Shown one piece after another: positions 34,201-48,500 of a DNA stretch of 64,000 bases (positions within the stretch are counted from its first letter, which is position 1; the number at the start of each line of letters is the position of its first letter). The notes under the pieces are model-generated. The model ran no database searches and was not told where the DNA came from. It was given only the letters and a program-made list of their open reading frames with translations. A program made the translations under genes and the position numbers. Origin of the DNA: Brugia malayi. Its lineage: Eukaryota; Nematoda; Chromadorea; Rhabditida; Onchocercidae. The DNA is taken from contig NW_025062479.1 in NCBI RefSeq assembly GCF_000002995.4, positions 13,521,221 to 13,585,220 on the forward strand. Direction: 5' to 3'.

Positions 34201-36148
34201 TTCATTCTTTTACAGAAGTATTTCTGTTCATTGCTAAATTTTATCATTAAATAATATTAATATTGTTATTTTTTATTTTTTTCTAAAAGAGAAAATATCA
34301 TAGCAAACATTGTAATTCAGGTATGTAACAGACAATACTCTTAACAAACGTATTGTAGTAAATAATAAACATATCGTAATTGACGTATGTAACATATAAT
34401 ACACTTAACGAACGTAACTAAATTTTATAGTATGAGCAATGATTGCAATATAAACACATATCATGATCATTTTTTTTTTTTTGTTTTCTTATTATGGAAT
34501 ATTTGATGAATTTAGAGATTAGTTGAAATATTGATTAATTAATAATTGACAAATTCATGACGAAAAGAAAAGTAGCCGTTATTAAAAAATACATATATAA
34601 TTAAAATATTAATAATAAATTTACAAACCAATGGAAATCCAATATGAGCATAGTAAAGTGCTGATGGATAGGAGCAAAGACGACAATCAAGCAGCCACAA
34701 AATCATTGGTATCACTGATAAAAGTGTTGACTAAAGTAAAAGTGAAACGATAACTTAAATAAGTATTAGTAATTAATTAGTTAAAAAAAAATGTTTTGTT
34801 TTTAAAATTCAACAAGATTTTATCTTTCAACAGAAAAAGTATTAAATCAATTAAATAAATCATATTGACAAACAAAAAAAATTAAATAGAAATTATGGTA
34901 ACAAATAAGCGAATGCTAAATAATAACGACCATAACTCGCTAAAGAAAATAACTCTGATTGTGATAGTACAATAGAAAAATCTCTTATTAGTAAAACAAA
35001 AAAAAGAACAAATGGAGAAAAAATAAAATCACAAATTTATTATTCAAAATCAAATTTTTGTCTGGATTTTATTTTTTCTAAATCTTAAATTTTTTATGAA
35101 AATCTAAAAGTTTATTTCATATATTATAACCAGTTGATACAAAAATAAGTTAAATTTATATTTGTAAAATATATTTAATTAAAAACATCATAAAATTTTT
35201 GAGAAAAAAAGGTTACCAGATCGGTAATAGCAAGTAATATGAGGTAGGTATAAATGATTGAAGATCGCTTAAATAAGGAACGCGTTAATGTTGCTACTGT
35301 CATTATGTCACCTAAAATAATAATATTATATTGTTATTTAACAATATTATAAAAATAAAAGTAAAATTGACGAATTAACATACTAAATCTAACTAAATAT
35401 TTTTGTGCTATCATAATGAAATCATTGTAATTCATCAGAATCTATTGAGTGATATGCACAAAACAGCATTTGCCTTACTGCAATTAATTTCTTGTTTTAT
35501 CATAAAAAATTAAAATTTTTATTAATTTATTATTTAGTTTATTATGGCACTTTTAAAAAGAACCCCTTAAAAATTTCTCACAAATCATCCATTTCATCAA
35601 TTAAATCAAAATATTGAATAATTTAAAGCATAAAATAAATTTAATTTTGAAAAAAGAAAATGCATCTTCTAATTACTTTTTTTTCATTTGTATTAAATTT
35701 TGTAACAAAAAAAAAACTTATTATTACTATTCTTTTTTTGATTCAATTTTAAATTTCATGTGAATTTAATAAGCAAATGTAATTTTGCTAAATACATTAT
35801 TAAAATTGTATCAAATAATGATAAAAAAAGAAATGAGGAATTGTACGGCATTTAGAATATGCAATTTATTAAGGAATAATTAATGAAAGTGTTTTAATGA
35901 ATACTTTTATTTTTTTTAGAAATAATTAATAAAAGTATTTAAAAAAAATAGTAAATTTTACCAATGATACCAAATGATATGATAATTGGTGCGATATAAC
36001 CATAAGTGATATGGTTTACAAGTGATACACGATTTGCATCTGTTGTACCATTAACAATTAATTTGGTAAAATAAATTGATGTAGCAGCATTATCATCAAG
36101 ATTGGCATTATCAGAAATAAGTATAGAGCACAAACTTTGTGATATCAT
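28210..36148 (-). CDS. rhodopsin-class peptide-type GPCR (FMRFamide/sex-peptide receptor-like)
   Basis: Exons in transcript order: 36148-35962, 35311-35217, 34730-34629, 33668-33571, 33024-32931, 32470-32246, 31925-31803, 31368-31224, 30785-30692, 28444-28210. Frame is kept at every junction, giving 465 residues. The N-terminus has an NGT glycosylation site. TM1 ends IISFGIIGD; TM2 carries YLILLAITDL. The TM3 region has the ECL2-pairing Cys candidates (DCRLC), and ATCQFVVC in the second outer loop pairs with it. The end of TM3 is MSQYMAVCHPF, so the usual DRY is SQY. TM5 is in SRLLPFVLVAYFNSKIL, TM6 has FFICTIPAAP, and TM7 NFYFYCLINPNIR. The last two exons are a hydrophilic tail. The pattern fits nematode peptide receptors related to FMRFamide or sex-peptide receptors; the ligand is unknown. 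The start ATG has a possible leader acceptor 61 bases upstream. An extra 5' exon cannot be excluded. Confidence 0.83.
28445..30691 (-). other. last intron of the receptor gene
   Basis: This 2.2 kb AT-rich intron has long T- and A-runs (for example 29520-29541). No exon is seen. A 30-codon exon just upstream (30692-30785) was recognised because without it the reading frame fails. Confidence 0.65.
33733..34030. repeat. diverged duplication inside a receptor intron
   Basis: The segment near 33737-33800 (GATGATCGAAATATAATAA and following) recurs near 33925-33990 as GATAATCGAAATATAACAA with similar flanks, a period of about 180 bases. Additional GATAATAAA units are interspersed. It looks like an eroded tandem duplication. 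Confidence 0.55.
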
Positions 36149-36514
36149 ATTTCAAAATAAAAAAAGAAAAATTTAACAAATTTCAAAAACAATTAAATTA
36201 TTTTAATTACTACAGAAAAAATACAGTGCAGAATAGAGTAATTTAGTTAGTAAAAACATTTATTTGCTAATAGATTATTTTAATATTTAACAAAAAAAAA
36301 AAGAGAAAAAGTAAATTGAACAAAAATGATTCGAAAAGAAGTAGTAAAAATAATTTTTTTGTAGTAATATGCAGCTATGATATGAATTAGAATAATAATA
36401 AGTAGTAGCAATATTATCAGCCAATGAAATAAAATGTTGCCTTTTTTTAAAAGAGAAATCAAAATGAAAACAGAATAATAGGTATTGATAGAATTAATGA
36501 TTAATAATTTCTAA
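36149..36514 (-). promoter_or_regulatory. short junction between phosphatase and receptor genes (possible operon spacer)
   Basis: Only 366 bases separate the phosphatase stop from the receptor ATG on the same strand. On the - strand there is AATAAA at 36264-36259, then about 48 bases, then an acceptor-like TTTTTTCTGTAG with AG at 36211-36210, then 61 bases to the ATG. That order (poly(A) signal, spacer, acceptor, start) is what nematode operon junctions show, but an ordinary compact promoter is also possible. Confidence 0.45.
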
Positions 36515-39500
36515 TTAAAATAATCGAATAAATAGCAATGAAACATTATCATCGGAACCAAGTTTCAGTGCTTTTCGTACCAAATATTCCGCAACTCTGT
36601 AAATTTTTCATTTTAACAAGATAATTGATAGCATATTAAAAAAAATTTTCTTTCAAATTTTATTCATAAGATGGTTTCTATAGATTTTAAATGAAATATT
36701 TTCTTTAATAAAATTTATTTTAAAGTTTTTAATGGTGTATTAATGAAATAATTGAAGAAATCTTAAAATAATCGAAAAATACTTTTTGTATAAATTTTTG
36801 ATTTATTAAATTTATAGGAATTTTTTTTCTTAATTTTTTCTTTCCACAAAACTTTAAATTGTTTAATATAAAGTGTATTTTATTACATTGAATTTAATTA
36901 TTTCACTTTTCTTCTTTCACTCTCTACTTTTGTGCTACTCTCTCTCTCTCTTTTCTTTGATATAGAGAAACAAGAAAGGAAAGAGTAAATAAATAAATAA
37001 TAACTTATGCCACTGATTTGATGATACACGTAGAAATGTTTGTGCGGAATGTATTGCTTCTTCATTTGTTAACACATCCCAAAAACCATCCGATGCAACG
37101 AGAATAAATTGCAAATTAATTTCATTCAGATCAATCCGGACAATATCCGGTTGTGCCGTTAATACAGAAAGTTGCTTTAATGCCGTATCACCAAATGCTC
37201 TATAAAAAAAAAAATAAATAAATAAACAGAAAAAGAAAAAATAACGTAATCATATTATTATTTAATTAATTTATGATTTTTTTGTGTTATTATTATAGCA
37301 TTAATTAATTATGTGATTTATACCAATTAAAATCAATAAAATTTATACATAATTAATAAATTATCCAAAAAAGAAAACGGAATTAAATTTAAAAAATAAT
37401 TAAAGAGTACTAAATTATAAAGCAATTATTAGATTATTATAAAATCGAACAAGATTTTGTTAACTATTTGTAATGATAAATAATTATTATTAGCTATGAC
37501 CAAAAAAAAAAATTAAGACATTTTTTTCAAATTAGAAATTTCATTTCTTTTTTGATATGCTTAACAGTGGAAAGACTTCAAAGAGAAGGGGGAAGAGGAA
37601 AAGAGGGAGATAGAATGATGAAAAAGATTCAATCAAGAAATTTTCTTTTATTTATTACAAATTTATTATTATTTTTATGCAAACTGTTGTTCATTTATAA
37701 CTACAAATAAAATATTTAAACAAAAAGAAAGGACTAACATGTTTTCTTCTGAAACTTTAAAAATTATAAATAAAATCATTTTTCGTTTCTTGTTTATAGG
37801 AAATTATGAATCTTTGAATGAAAAAAAAAAAATGAAATGAAATGGAATGAAGAAATAAGAACGAAAGAAAGCATTAGATATTATCTTTTAAGTACATATC
37901 ATAAAAATCCATAAAATAAAAAGAAAAGAAAAAGAAAAAAGTTAGTCCTTCATATCTTATTTGATCAACAACAAATTAATCGTTGCCAGCCAATTAGTAA
38001 AATTAAAATAGCATATTTAAAATTGCCTTCGTTTTTTTTTCTTGTTTTTCTTTATTTTTTCTTTCTTTCTTCATAAGAAAAACTATGTGAAATTTCATGC
38101 ATTCATTTTCAAGTACTGTTATTTAAAAAATAAAAAAGAAACGAGAAAAGGGAAGGAAACGTGATTTTTCAAAATGAATTTTGAAGAAAATGAAAAACAT
38201 TTGCAATCAATTTCTATACAAATACATATACATATTTTTTTTTTAAAGGATGAATAAATAAAGAAAAGATATAATATTGCTAAACTAAGATGAGAACTTT
38301 TATCAACAATTATTTATTAATGCTTAAAAGAGAAAAAAAAAATTTTCTCTTTTGTTAAATCCAAAATTTAGTTTAAAAGAAATTTTTGGAAATTTAAAAT
38401 TTTAATTTGCTAGAGACTTTTTTTCCTAAAAAGTTTTGCTTCTTTAAAATTTTTCTAAATGAAAATGACAAAAAGAAAATGGCAAAAAGTTTAGATAGTT
38501 ATAGAAACGAGTTGATATAATAGAAAAAAATTATTGATTTTCCTAAAAAAAAGAAATTTCTTTTTTTTTTAGAAAATTACAAAAAATAAAGATGCTATAG
38601 TCAATTTTAATATTACTTTATAAATATTACAATTTAGGAAAGAAAAAGAATTTAATAATGAAGTAATTTTGAATGGCATAACCTTATTTAATGATAGAAA
38701 TAGCAGTTAATATTTCATTTAAATTAATGCTTTAAGATTAATAATGAACATATTCTATTTATTCCATAGTTTTAGGAGAAATCGTTAGGCAAATTAATTT
38801 ATTGCGGTGTAACATAATGGTAAAGGAAATGAAAAAAAAAATTCAATTTCAATTTGATATATTAAGTGAATTAAATGATTTGTGCATAATTACTTTATTT
38901 AAATTAAGTAAAATAATTTGTGCATAATTAACTGCATGTTTGTCAATTCGTATTAATTAATTCTAATTAAAGTTAAGAAATTTTACAGAAAATTGCTTCA
39001 TCATTGTTGCTTTTTTTTTCTTTTTTTTGTCATTCTTTTCTATTTCAGAATTCAAAGGATTTAATAAATTAAAAACCTTAATAAAACAAATATTTCATTA
39101 ATTCTATTTGCAAAATTATTTGAAAAGTTTACAATTATAAAAAAGAAAAAGAAAATGAAGGAGATCCTTGAATAAAAATTTTTTTAAAAAAAACGCTTAA
39201 AAATAATTACATTGATATGATCTCGTTCTCTCGCTCACTCTTTCTCTTTCTCTCCTCTCTCTATCTCATTTTTCGATTGATTGGAAACATTTTACCATTT
39301 TACTTTTTATTTTATTTTTTTAACTAATAGATTTTGATGATAGAAGTTAGGAGAAAAAGAAAAAAAGAAAGAGTAAAAAAAAAAAATGAGAAAAGAAAGG
39401 TTGCAAATAATAAAAAAGAGAAAAATTGGGAAGATTTTTCACACTTTTTCCGTTTTCATTTTCTCTTTCTCTCTTTCTCTCTTCCTCTCTCTCTCTCTCT

Positions 39501-42500
39501 CTCTCTCATTTTCATTATCATACTTTTAAAGTGAGCGAAGAAATTTAATTCGAATGATTTAATTGCTTCATTTCATCTATTACATCGAAACTTTAAGAAA
39601 ATTGACAAATTCTTTTTTTTTTTGAATAGTGCAAAAGTTTCTTTGATCAGATAGAATTTTTATTTTACACATTAAAATTAAAATGACGTTTTTTCTTCTT
39701 CTTCCTTTTTTTACTTTCTTTTTCATTCCTTTTTTTTTTTAGTTTCTCTCTAAATGATTTCAAAATTTTTTAATCTAATGATTTATGGAGTAAATTTCAA
39801 TCACTTGAAATAAATAAATTCACTTTCTTTTTTATTATTTTTCTAAAAGAAAAAAATGATTAAAAATTTTATTGGATAAAAATTGTTTTGTAGCATTTAA
39901 AAAAGTAATATTTTACTAAATTACTAAAAAAAAAATTTTTTTCGGAACAAATTGATTTCTTTTCGAATGATTTTATTTATCTCTTTTCGTTTTTGGATTT
40001 TCGTAAACCTTTTTTAAAGTATGTGAACAACTTTATTCATAGTAAATTATAGTGGAATTCGACAGCAAAGGGAGAGGGAGAGAAAGAAGGTGAGAGTGAA
40101 AAAAAAAACGAGGAAGGTGGTTTACTTTTTTATTATTTACTTTATTTTATGAAAAAAGTGAAAGTCAAAATATTTTTATTTCTATATTGAAAAAGCAATT
40201 TTTTTTTTTTTTTTTTATAATTAAAAAATGAAATGATTTATTTGTTCTTCTTCCTAGTTTTTCAATTTAAAATCTGTCAAAGTCAGATGGGTTCGATTGA
40301 TTAAAAAAAATGCTTATGAGCGACTTAAGCTTAGATTTTAGTTGTTTAAATGACCTTTTAACAGGGACAAAATGAAATTCAATGAGGTATTATCATTTTA
40401 CAATATAAAAAAATTGAGAAAAAAAATGAATAAGGAAATATTTTACATTTATTACTTCATCGACCAATTAATTTTAAAAAATTAGAATTTTAATGGAATA
40501 AATGATAGTAATTGATAAGCTAATGATATGGTACGTAAATGTAAATATGAAATAATGACAAATGTACGATTTAACTACTTGACTAAGTAAATCTAATACT
40601 GCTTTTTTATTTTATTTTGCATTTTTTTTTTTTCAGAAAAACTTTGTAGCAAAAAAAAAAAAACCTTGAAACAGAAAGAATTCCTTGTAGTCGTTCTACA
40701 CCACGAAATTCAATGAAGCCACCTGCATTTTCAATACGTTTTCGCTCATTTTCCTAGAAAAAAAAAAGAAGAAAAATTGCCTCGGACAAATTCTATTCAT
40801 GTAAATGGAAATGCAACATATAATTAAAATTAGGATTAGACTTTTTAGTAGCTTGGAATCTTTAATGAATGATAATTAAAAGAAAAAATCCGGAGAATAT
40901 TATTAAAAATCATTTGATGTCGTATTCTTTCTCAATAAATTACTTGAAATCAAATAATTAATTAAAATATTAATCTTTCATTCTCGTTGATTGATTTCAT
41001 TAATAAGTGCTGGAAATTTTAAAAATACATTCCTGTTGATTGATTGAATAATAAATGCTAAAATTTAATATATTTTATTTTTTTCTTTGACTGATCTTGT
41101 ATCTATCTTTTATCAACAATATAATTAAGCATAATATCATCTAAGGATAACAGCTGATAGCATCTTCTAAAGCAATTATTAGAATTTAAATCGAAACGAT
41201 CAATAACATTCTTTTCTTTTAATTTCACTAGTTCATGATGACATTTGTCGCACACAACATTAGAAGTGTTATCAGACATGATAAATTTTTAATCAATTTT
41301 TGAATTTGATTTTATATCAGGTGAATTTGATGATAGCTACAACAAATTAGCTAATTGTTTACTTGTTAATTAATCATTAATTATAGTGTAAAAATTGCTA
41401 CACAAAAAACATGTCAAAAATTATGAAAAACGATGATAATTCAATAAAATTAACAAATAATAATTATCAGTAGTTATTTGACACGGAAATTTTAAACATT
41501 TTTTAGTAATAATTAAACATGAAGCAAAAAAAAGCATAAATGCGAAATGTGATTTAATTAATTTAATTAATTACTTTTGAAATTATTAAAGGAAACATTA
41601 GTCATTTTAAAACTGTTTATTAAATTAAAAAAAAGATGAAATATTTTATTTTAATCTTCCTTTCGCCTTTTAAATGAGTATTTTTTTTTCCTAAATAAAT
41701 ATTGCTTTCCAAGTTATTACTTAACTTAAAACTATCATGTAAACAAAATTTCGTTTTCTTCCTTTTTCAAAACAAACAAAAAATCCACTGTATACTCGCA
41801 AATGAATCATTGAAAAGAGAATAGAAAATGAAGCGAAGTAACTTTTGTGTGATTCATATTTATTTCATTTATTTGATAATTTTCTCTTTTTTCAAAAAAT
41901 AACACGATGACATTTTAATTTTTTTCTATTTTCTATTAAATAAAAACTAGTAGTAATAATATAGTAAGCAAGATAGTAATTCATAAATTCCACTGAATAA
42001 ATGAAATTTTTGAATAAAGAAAATAGAAAATTTCAGTTGAATTTAAAATTATAAATAAATCTCAAATAAAAGGATTTATTATAAATAAAAATTGTGCTTG
42101 TTAAAAAATTACTATCAAAAGCTATCAGAAGTAGCGGAGGAAAAATTCATAATGCACAAAAAATAATTTCATTTTAATATGAGTTAAAATTATTCTTGAT
42201 ATATACGCCTAGTATTTACACGTTCATTTGACGTATTTACCAAATACCAAATATACGTCATAGCATTTGCACTTTATTATTTAAAATAAATTTTCCTAAC
42301 AATTAATTTATGCATACCAAATATACTATTTTTAGCAGTAATAATTAAATGCCGCAGTAGACAATTTTAATTTCTTGAAAAGCAAAGCAAAAAAAAAAAA
42401 TCAGTCTTTAAATTTGAAAATTTGTCATTTTTTTTAAAATGATAGCCTAACAGCTTAACATAAACCCTTCTATTTTCGGCTTTTCTGCTTTCTTTTTTTT

Positions 42501-45500
42501 TTTTTAATATTTATAAAAAATGAAACTATAAAATAAAAAAAAGAATGACAGATTTTGTAAAATAATTTTAATCGCATGAGTCAATTATCAAATTTAATTA
42601 AATCATAAAATTCAATGGTTCACATTGTAGATCTGAGAAGGAGGAAAGAATGAAGAGAGAATGAGGAATGAGGTCAAAGTTGCAATGTAATAACAATATT
42701 ATTTATTTTTGACGATGGAATTGCAATATTTTTCACATTTCTCAGAATTTAATCAATATAATATTTGAAAAGTCTTTTATAATATACACAATACCACTTA
42801 TTGTAACGTGGACAATATATAATGAATAATTGAAAGTAGAAAAGAAGAAATTATAGCAGTTAGTTATTCAAATTCATTTAAAAAGTGAGTCATTCAGTTT
42901 ATTCAAAAATTTGACGTTTTTTTTTTTTTCACTTCAATTAATATATTAAAAAGCACAATTTTTCATTCCATATGATTTGTTTATATTTATTCATTCAAAT
43001 ATTTTCCTTCTTCTTCTCTCTCTATCTCTCTCCTTCCTTATTGAATTCATTAAATTTAAAAAATGTGTGTAAATTTTGATAAGTACTAGGGAAAAAGTTT
43101 AGAGAGAAAAAATGGCAAAATCGAATTTACTGATGAGGCTTGTCAATTTTATAGCTATGAAAATACTTTAAGCATTATTTTATTTAAGTATTTTTAGTTT
43201 TTGTTTTTTCGATCCTTATTTTCCATGATTTCATTTTTACTTTTTATTCAATTCTTTTTTTGTTGTTGAAATTTCAAATTATTGCAGTAATCCAAGCAAA
43301 AAATATTGAAATGAATTATTTTTGTAATATGTATATTAATAAAATTAAATAATTTACATTGCTGTAAATAACATATTTATACTTTAATATTTAGTAATTG
43401 AAACAGCAAAACAAAACATAATTTTACAATGCAATTAGTGATTTCAAAAAAAAAACGAAAAAAATTTTAGTACATTTTTATTTAATTAATTCAGCAATAA
43501 TTTCAAATATGCCTTTAATAGAAAGTTTTCAATGACTTTTAATTTTAAAACCAAAATCAGCTTTATACGGCAAAATTTCACATTTTTTTAAAAGTACAGC
43601 GTATTGCATAGAAAAAAAATTAATTATTTCATTTTTTCCAATTTTTTGCTAAATATTTATACAAATTAAATGGTAGTTATTCCAAAATTTTTAAATAGCT
43701 CATAATAGGTTCTAAATTTCGAATTTGAATAATTGATATAACTGAATAAATTTTTTTTTTCGCTAAGTGTAAACACTATATACACTTTTTGTTGATAAAA
43801 TAAAATGCATAAAACCTGATCATTAAATTTTTTCGTATTATTTTTCGACTTTTTACTAGCAAAATTTTTTAACAATTGCTAGTTGCCTCTAAATTTCAAT
43901 AATTCATAACAACAATTTTAAATTTATGATTTAAATAATTAATTGTTTGATAAAGCTTTGACTTCAAACTAACAAAAAAGCGAAAGAAACGAATGATAAA
44001 ATAATTGCTCATTTATAGAATGAAATAAATGATAAAAAGTGTGTGAAAAAAAAAAAAATGAAAATGAGGACAACGAGATTTCACTTTTTTTTTAAAGGTT
44101 TTATAAAACAAAAAAAAAAAAAAAAGCAGAACTGTCATCTAACTAACAGAAGGTTTCATGTGATGGCAATAAAAAAATATTCAATCTTTTTTTTTTTTGC
44201 ATTATTAAAACATAAATTGAAATGCAAGTTATAAATCAAATAAAATTTAAAATGCGAAAATTATAAATAAAATAAAACTAGATGCAAAAACTATGAAAAA
44301 ATAATTTTTTCTATTTGTTAGCAATTTCTACCTATTATATTTACTTATTATCCATTATCTACTTATTTCAGTAAACAAAAAGAAAATCTTTTGACATATA
44401 TATGTCAAAAGATTTTCTTTTTAATAAATTTGAATAAATTATTTGATTAATTTTTACCATCATAAAATTAATATTTAAAAAAAGATGAAAAAAGGAATGG
44501 AAAAAGGAAAAAAAAGAGATTATTTGATAGAAAAGAAATTATTTGTAATTATTTGATAAAAAAAAGAAAATCTATTAGCATTATTTTTCTATCAAACGTT
44601 ATCTCAAGGAGTGAATTAAGAGCGTTTAGAAAGAGCCATGAAATATTGAAAATTTAGAACAAACTATTAATCATCAACAAATCAGATAAGTTAGAGCCAA
44701 GAAATTTTTTAATTTTAACAAAAAAAGAAGAAAAAGAAAGAGAAAAGTCGACCATTGCAAATTGCACATCAATTCTTTCAATTATATTATTTAGCTTTGT
44801 TTTTCTATTTTTTGTTTTCTTTTTTTCACACCCCCGCCTACCCATCTTTCACCCATGCCCGCCCATCTTCCACTTCCGTCCATTCCTCACCTCCACCTTT
44901 CCATCACATATCTTCTCCTAACCGCCTACCCACCTTGCCTTCCCACCTCTCATCGCCCTCACTTTTTCCCCCTCCTATTTAATTATCTTTCACAGTATCA
45001 GTGCAATGATAATTATCGTTTATCTTTTAGTGATTCAATAAAAAAAGAAAAAATCAAAATAAAGATTAACAAATGCATATGATCCTTTGTAACTGATAAG
45101 CTAATTAATACTTATTGATGAGGTAATCAATAATTATCACTAATCAATTACTTTCAAGCTAAAATAATATCAGATTTGTATTGTAATCTGAAAAAAAAAA
45201 ACAACTATTAAGCATTTCAATTTATTTTTTATTTTTATTTTTACTACCAATTTTTCTTGTTATCTTATATTTTATCATCAATTAATTGTATAACAGCAAA
45301 TTTTTTACTTATTTCATTTTTAATTTTTGCTCCTCCTTTTTTCTCTCCTAATTTTCATTTGCTAATTTTAATTTCATCGGCTGTACATTTCATTGCAATA
45401 GAATATCACTAATTCAATATTTGACATACATACCAATAGTTTATTTAAATGTAAAATAAAGTATAACTGAATGATGGAAAGAAGAGGATAGGTAAAATTG

Positions 45501-48500
45501 AACATATTTCGAAAGGGCAAAACAAAAAAAAAAAATGCATATATTATTAAAAATATTTCTGCATAAAATGAACTTATTGTTTCTAAAATAACTTTATTTT
45601 TCAAGTTTTGTTGTATATTTTACAATCTTTTATTTTTTTTCTGTATTTTACTTAGAAATTCTTTTTTTATATTTTACAGATTTTATAAAACTGTATGATA
45701 AGAAAAATATGTGATATTTGCAAGTAATCATTTCATTCTTTCACTTAGCTTGCTTACTTGATATTATTAAAAATTAATTTTGCATCTGTAGCAAGTGTAA
45801 TTCATCTGACATCTTAAAATTAATACCAAAAATTTATCTCTTTATCATTATAGTGATAAAAGAATGAATTTAACGCTTATCTCTTTCCTTTTATTATCAT
45901 GATAATTTTTGATAATTTTGTACTAAGAAATGAAATTTGGCGAATAATAATAGTATATGGGCGATATATTCTAGAAATATTTACAATAATATATTTAATT
46001 AATACTATGGTCATTTTGACTAATAATTGCAAATTATTATTTTATTAATATTGAAAAGTAATTATTTGACTGTTTTGAAATTACAAATATTCAATAATTT
46101 CATTTTAGGTAAATTTTTAAAAATTTTGCAAACATTTTTTTTACTGGTTTTGTAATTGCTAATAAAAGTTTTTTTTTTTTATTTTTTTATTTTTATTTTT
46201 TTTTATTTTTTGTTCCGTTTGTATTTTCAATTACATTTATTTTTCATCTAATGAAAAACTACTGAAAATATCAAAGGATGCGAATTTTATCAAATTTAAA
46301 AATACATATTGAAAAATAATGTATTTTTCATAATTAAAGTATTATTTTTATGTTAGTACCATTTTTTCTTCCAGTTAATATGAAAATTTATTGAAATTCC
46401 AACGAATGTTAAAGCAATGAAAGGAAAATTTTTGAACTCAAAAATTTTTTAATATGCTATCATCAGAAAATAGTACTGACATAAATGAGAATATTGATGG
46501 ATTTTTATCAATGGTATCAAGTAAAGTTTGCCAATCAAAGTTTTTTTTTTTTAAAAAAAAAAAAATAATTGATCCAAATGATTTCATTGTGATTAATGAA
46601 TATTAACATAAATGCTTACTTCTATTTAGAAAAGAAGCTAAAAAAATACGAATTATATTAAATTACAGTATTAGACTGAAGAATTGTGTGAGAGAAAATG
46701 AAATTTAAATTGACTGATGTGTAGAAAATTTTCAAATTTCAATACATGAATTTTTAAATCCTTTGCTATTAGAAGCAATATTATTCGTAATTGCTATTAA
46801 AATTATTTGTTATTATTGTCATTATTAACATTATTATTACTAATATTATTATCGTTATCGTTGCTACCATTCTTCTTATTGCTGTTGTTATTTGTAATGA
46901 ACAGACGTTACTATTATTAGCATTATTTTTATTATTATATTATTATTCCATAATTAGTGCCGTTGTTTTTTATAATAACGGTAACTCATTATCACTATTA
47001 TATTATTATTAAGTGTTAAAAAATTGAGCCAAATCGAAAAAATAAACTATATTTGAACTGATTTCATATCTTTTCGGTATTCTAACTGTTTCTTAAAGAT
47101 TATCAACGATTTTTATACTTTTATTATTATTTAAGATAGGCGCAACTTAAAGCATTATTTTTTCTAAATTTTTTTTACATAAAATGAGTATTACTATTTA
47201 ACTAAATAAAGTATTAAATGTAAATAATCGGTGTATGCATTTTATACATTGATTTTTTGATAATAAATTTGCAAAATGTATTTTATTGGTTCTTTTAATG
47301 TCATCATAATAAAAACAATTTACACAATCTTTCCATATAATTTTGCTATAATCATTTAATGCAACTTATATGTAAGTAAATAAATCATTTTAGACTACCT
47401 TATAGCTTAGCAATGTTATAAACTTATCAGTTAAGTGGAGAAAGTTTTAGCATTTATTTTGATAAATGACTTATCGATAATATCATTATCATCGTTTTCA
47501 GAGCAGCCATTAATTTCATTGTGTTTAATCAACTAATTATTCTAAAACGACGTTTCAAAACCAAAATATACCTGCAAATATCTAAAAGTGATCATATTTT
47601 GTTGCTCAATCATTAATTAGTTATTAATGTTAATTATAATTAGTAATCAAATACTGATTAAAAGTGAAGCAAAATTTTAACGTTGATAGTAGTAAAAGTT
47701 TATTCATTATTCTTTTGCGTGGAAGAAAGAGAAAGATAAAATATAAACGAAAGTAATTTAGCAAAAAAATAGAAGTTAAAATCGAAAAATGAAAAAAAAA
47801 AATGTAAGATAAAAAGTAAACAAAAGACGAAAACATGAAATCGTATTTTTAAAAATGTGTAGAAATTCTCATTCTAACTATATGTATGATTATGATAAAA
47901 TTAACATAAATAAGTATATATTTCAGCATAGAAATGAAATCTAAAATGTTAAAAATAGCAAAATAAATGAAACTAAACGATCAATAATTTCCTTTTATGA
48001 TATTATTTGAAAAAAGTTCTACATAAATTCTTTTAATGTTTTTTTTTTTTAAATTACACTATTATTTTTAAATTATGCTACTATTATGATGGATTTTGCA
48101 GGAAATAAATTAGATTTTCAAAAAAAAAAAAAATCAAAAGAAATAAAATGAAATTCTTCCTCTAATATATCATTGAAATGTAGTGAAACTTATATTGTAA
48201 AATAAAAGTAAAATAAAATATTTGAACAATATACTAATTATTAGCTACTAAAAAGATTATTTAAATTATTAGCAACAATCCAGTACAACCTAATTACTGT
48301 TATCATTTTGATCTGTAATAGATATTTGACTTTGAATTACATGAAATGACTGCAATTTAAATTAGTTGTCAGGTGTCAAATCAATTTAACTATTTCAATT
48401 ATGAAAGAGGTATTATAATAATTGGTAGGAAAAAAAAGAAAAATGGAGATATATTATTGAATATACTTTAAACTATTTTATTTTAAAATGAAATTCAATC

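Noticed and set aside
39334..39534. Lys/Arg-rich frame ending in Leu/Ser repeats
   Set aside because: It consists of A-runs and a (CT)n tract in an intron.
44755..45082. Overlapping Pro/Ser/His-rich open frames
   Set aside because: They exist because the C-rich tract lacks stops; the tract is low-complexity DNA, open in more than one frame.
46791..47012. 73-codon hydrophobic Ile/Leu-rich frame
   Set aside because: It is the translation of a TTA/ATT simple repeat inside an intron and not a membrane protein.
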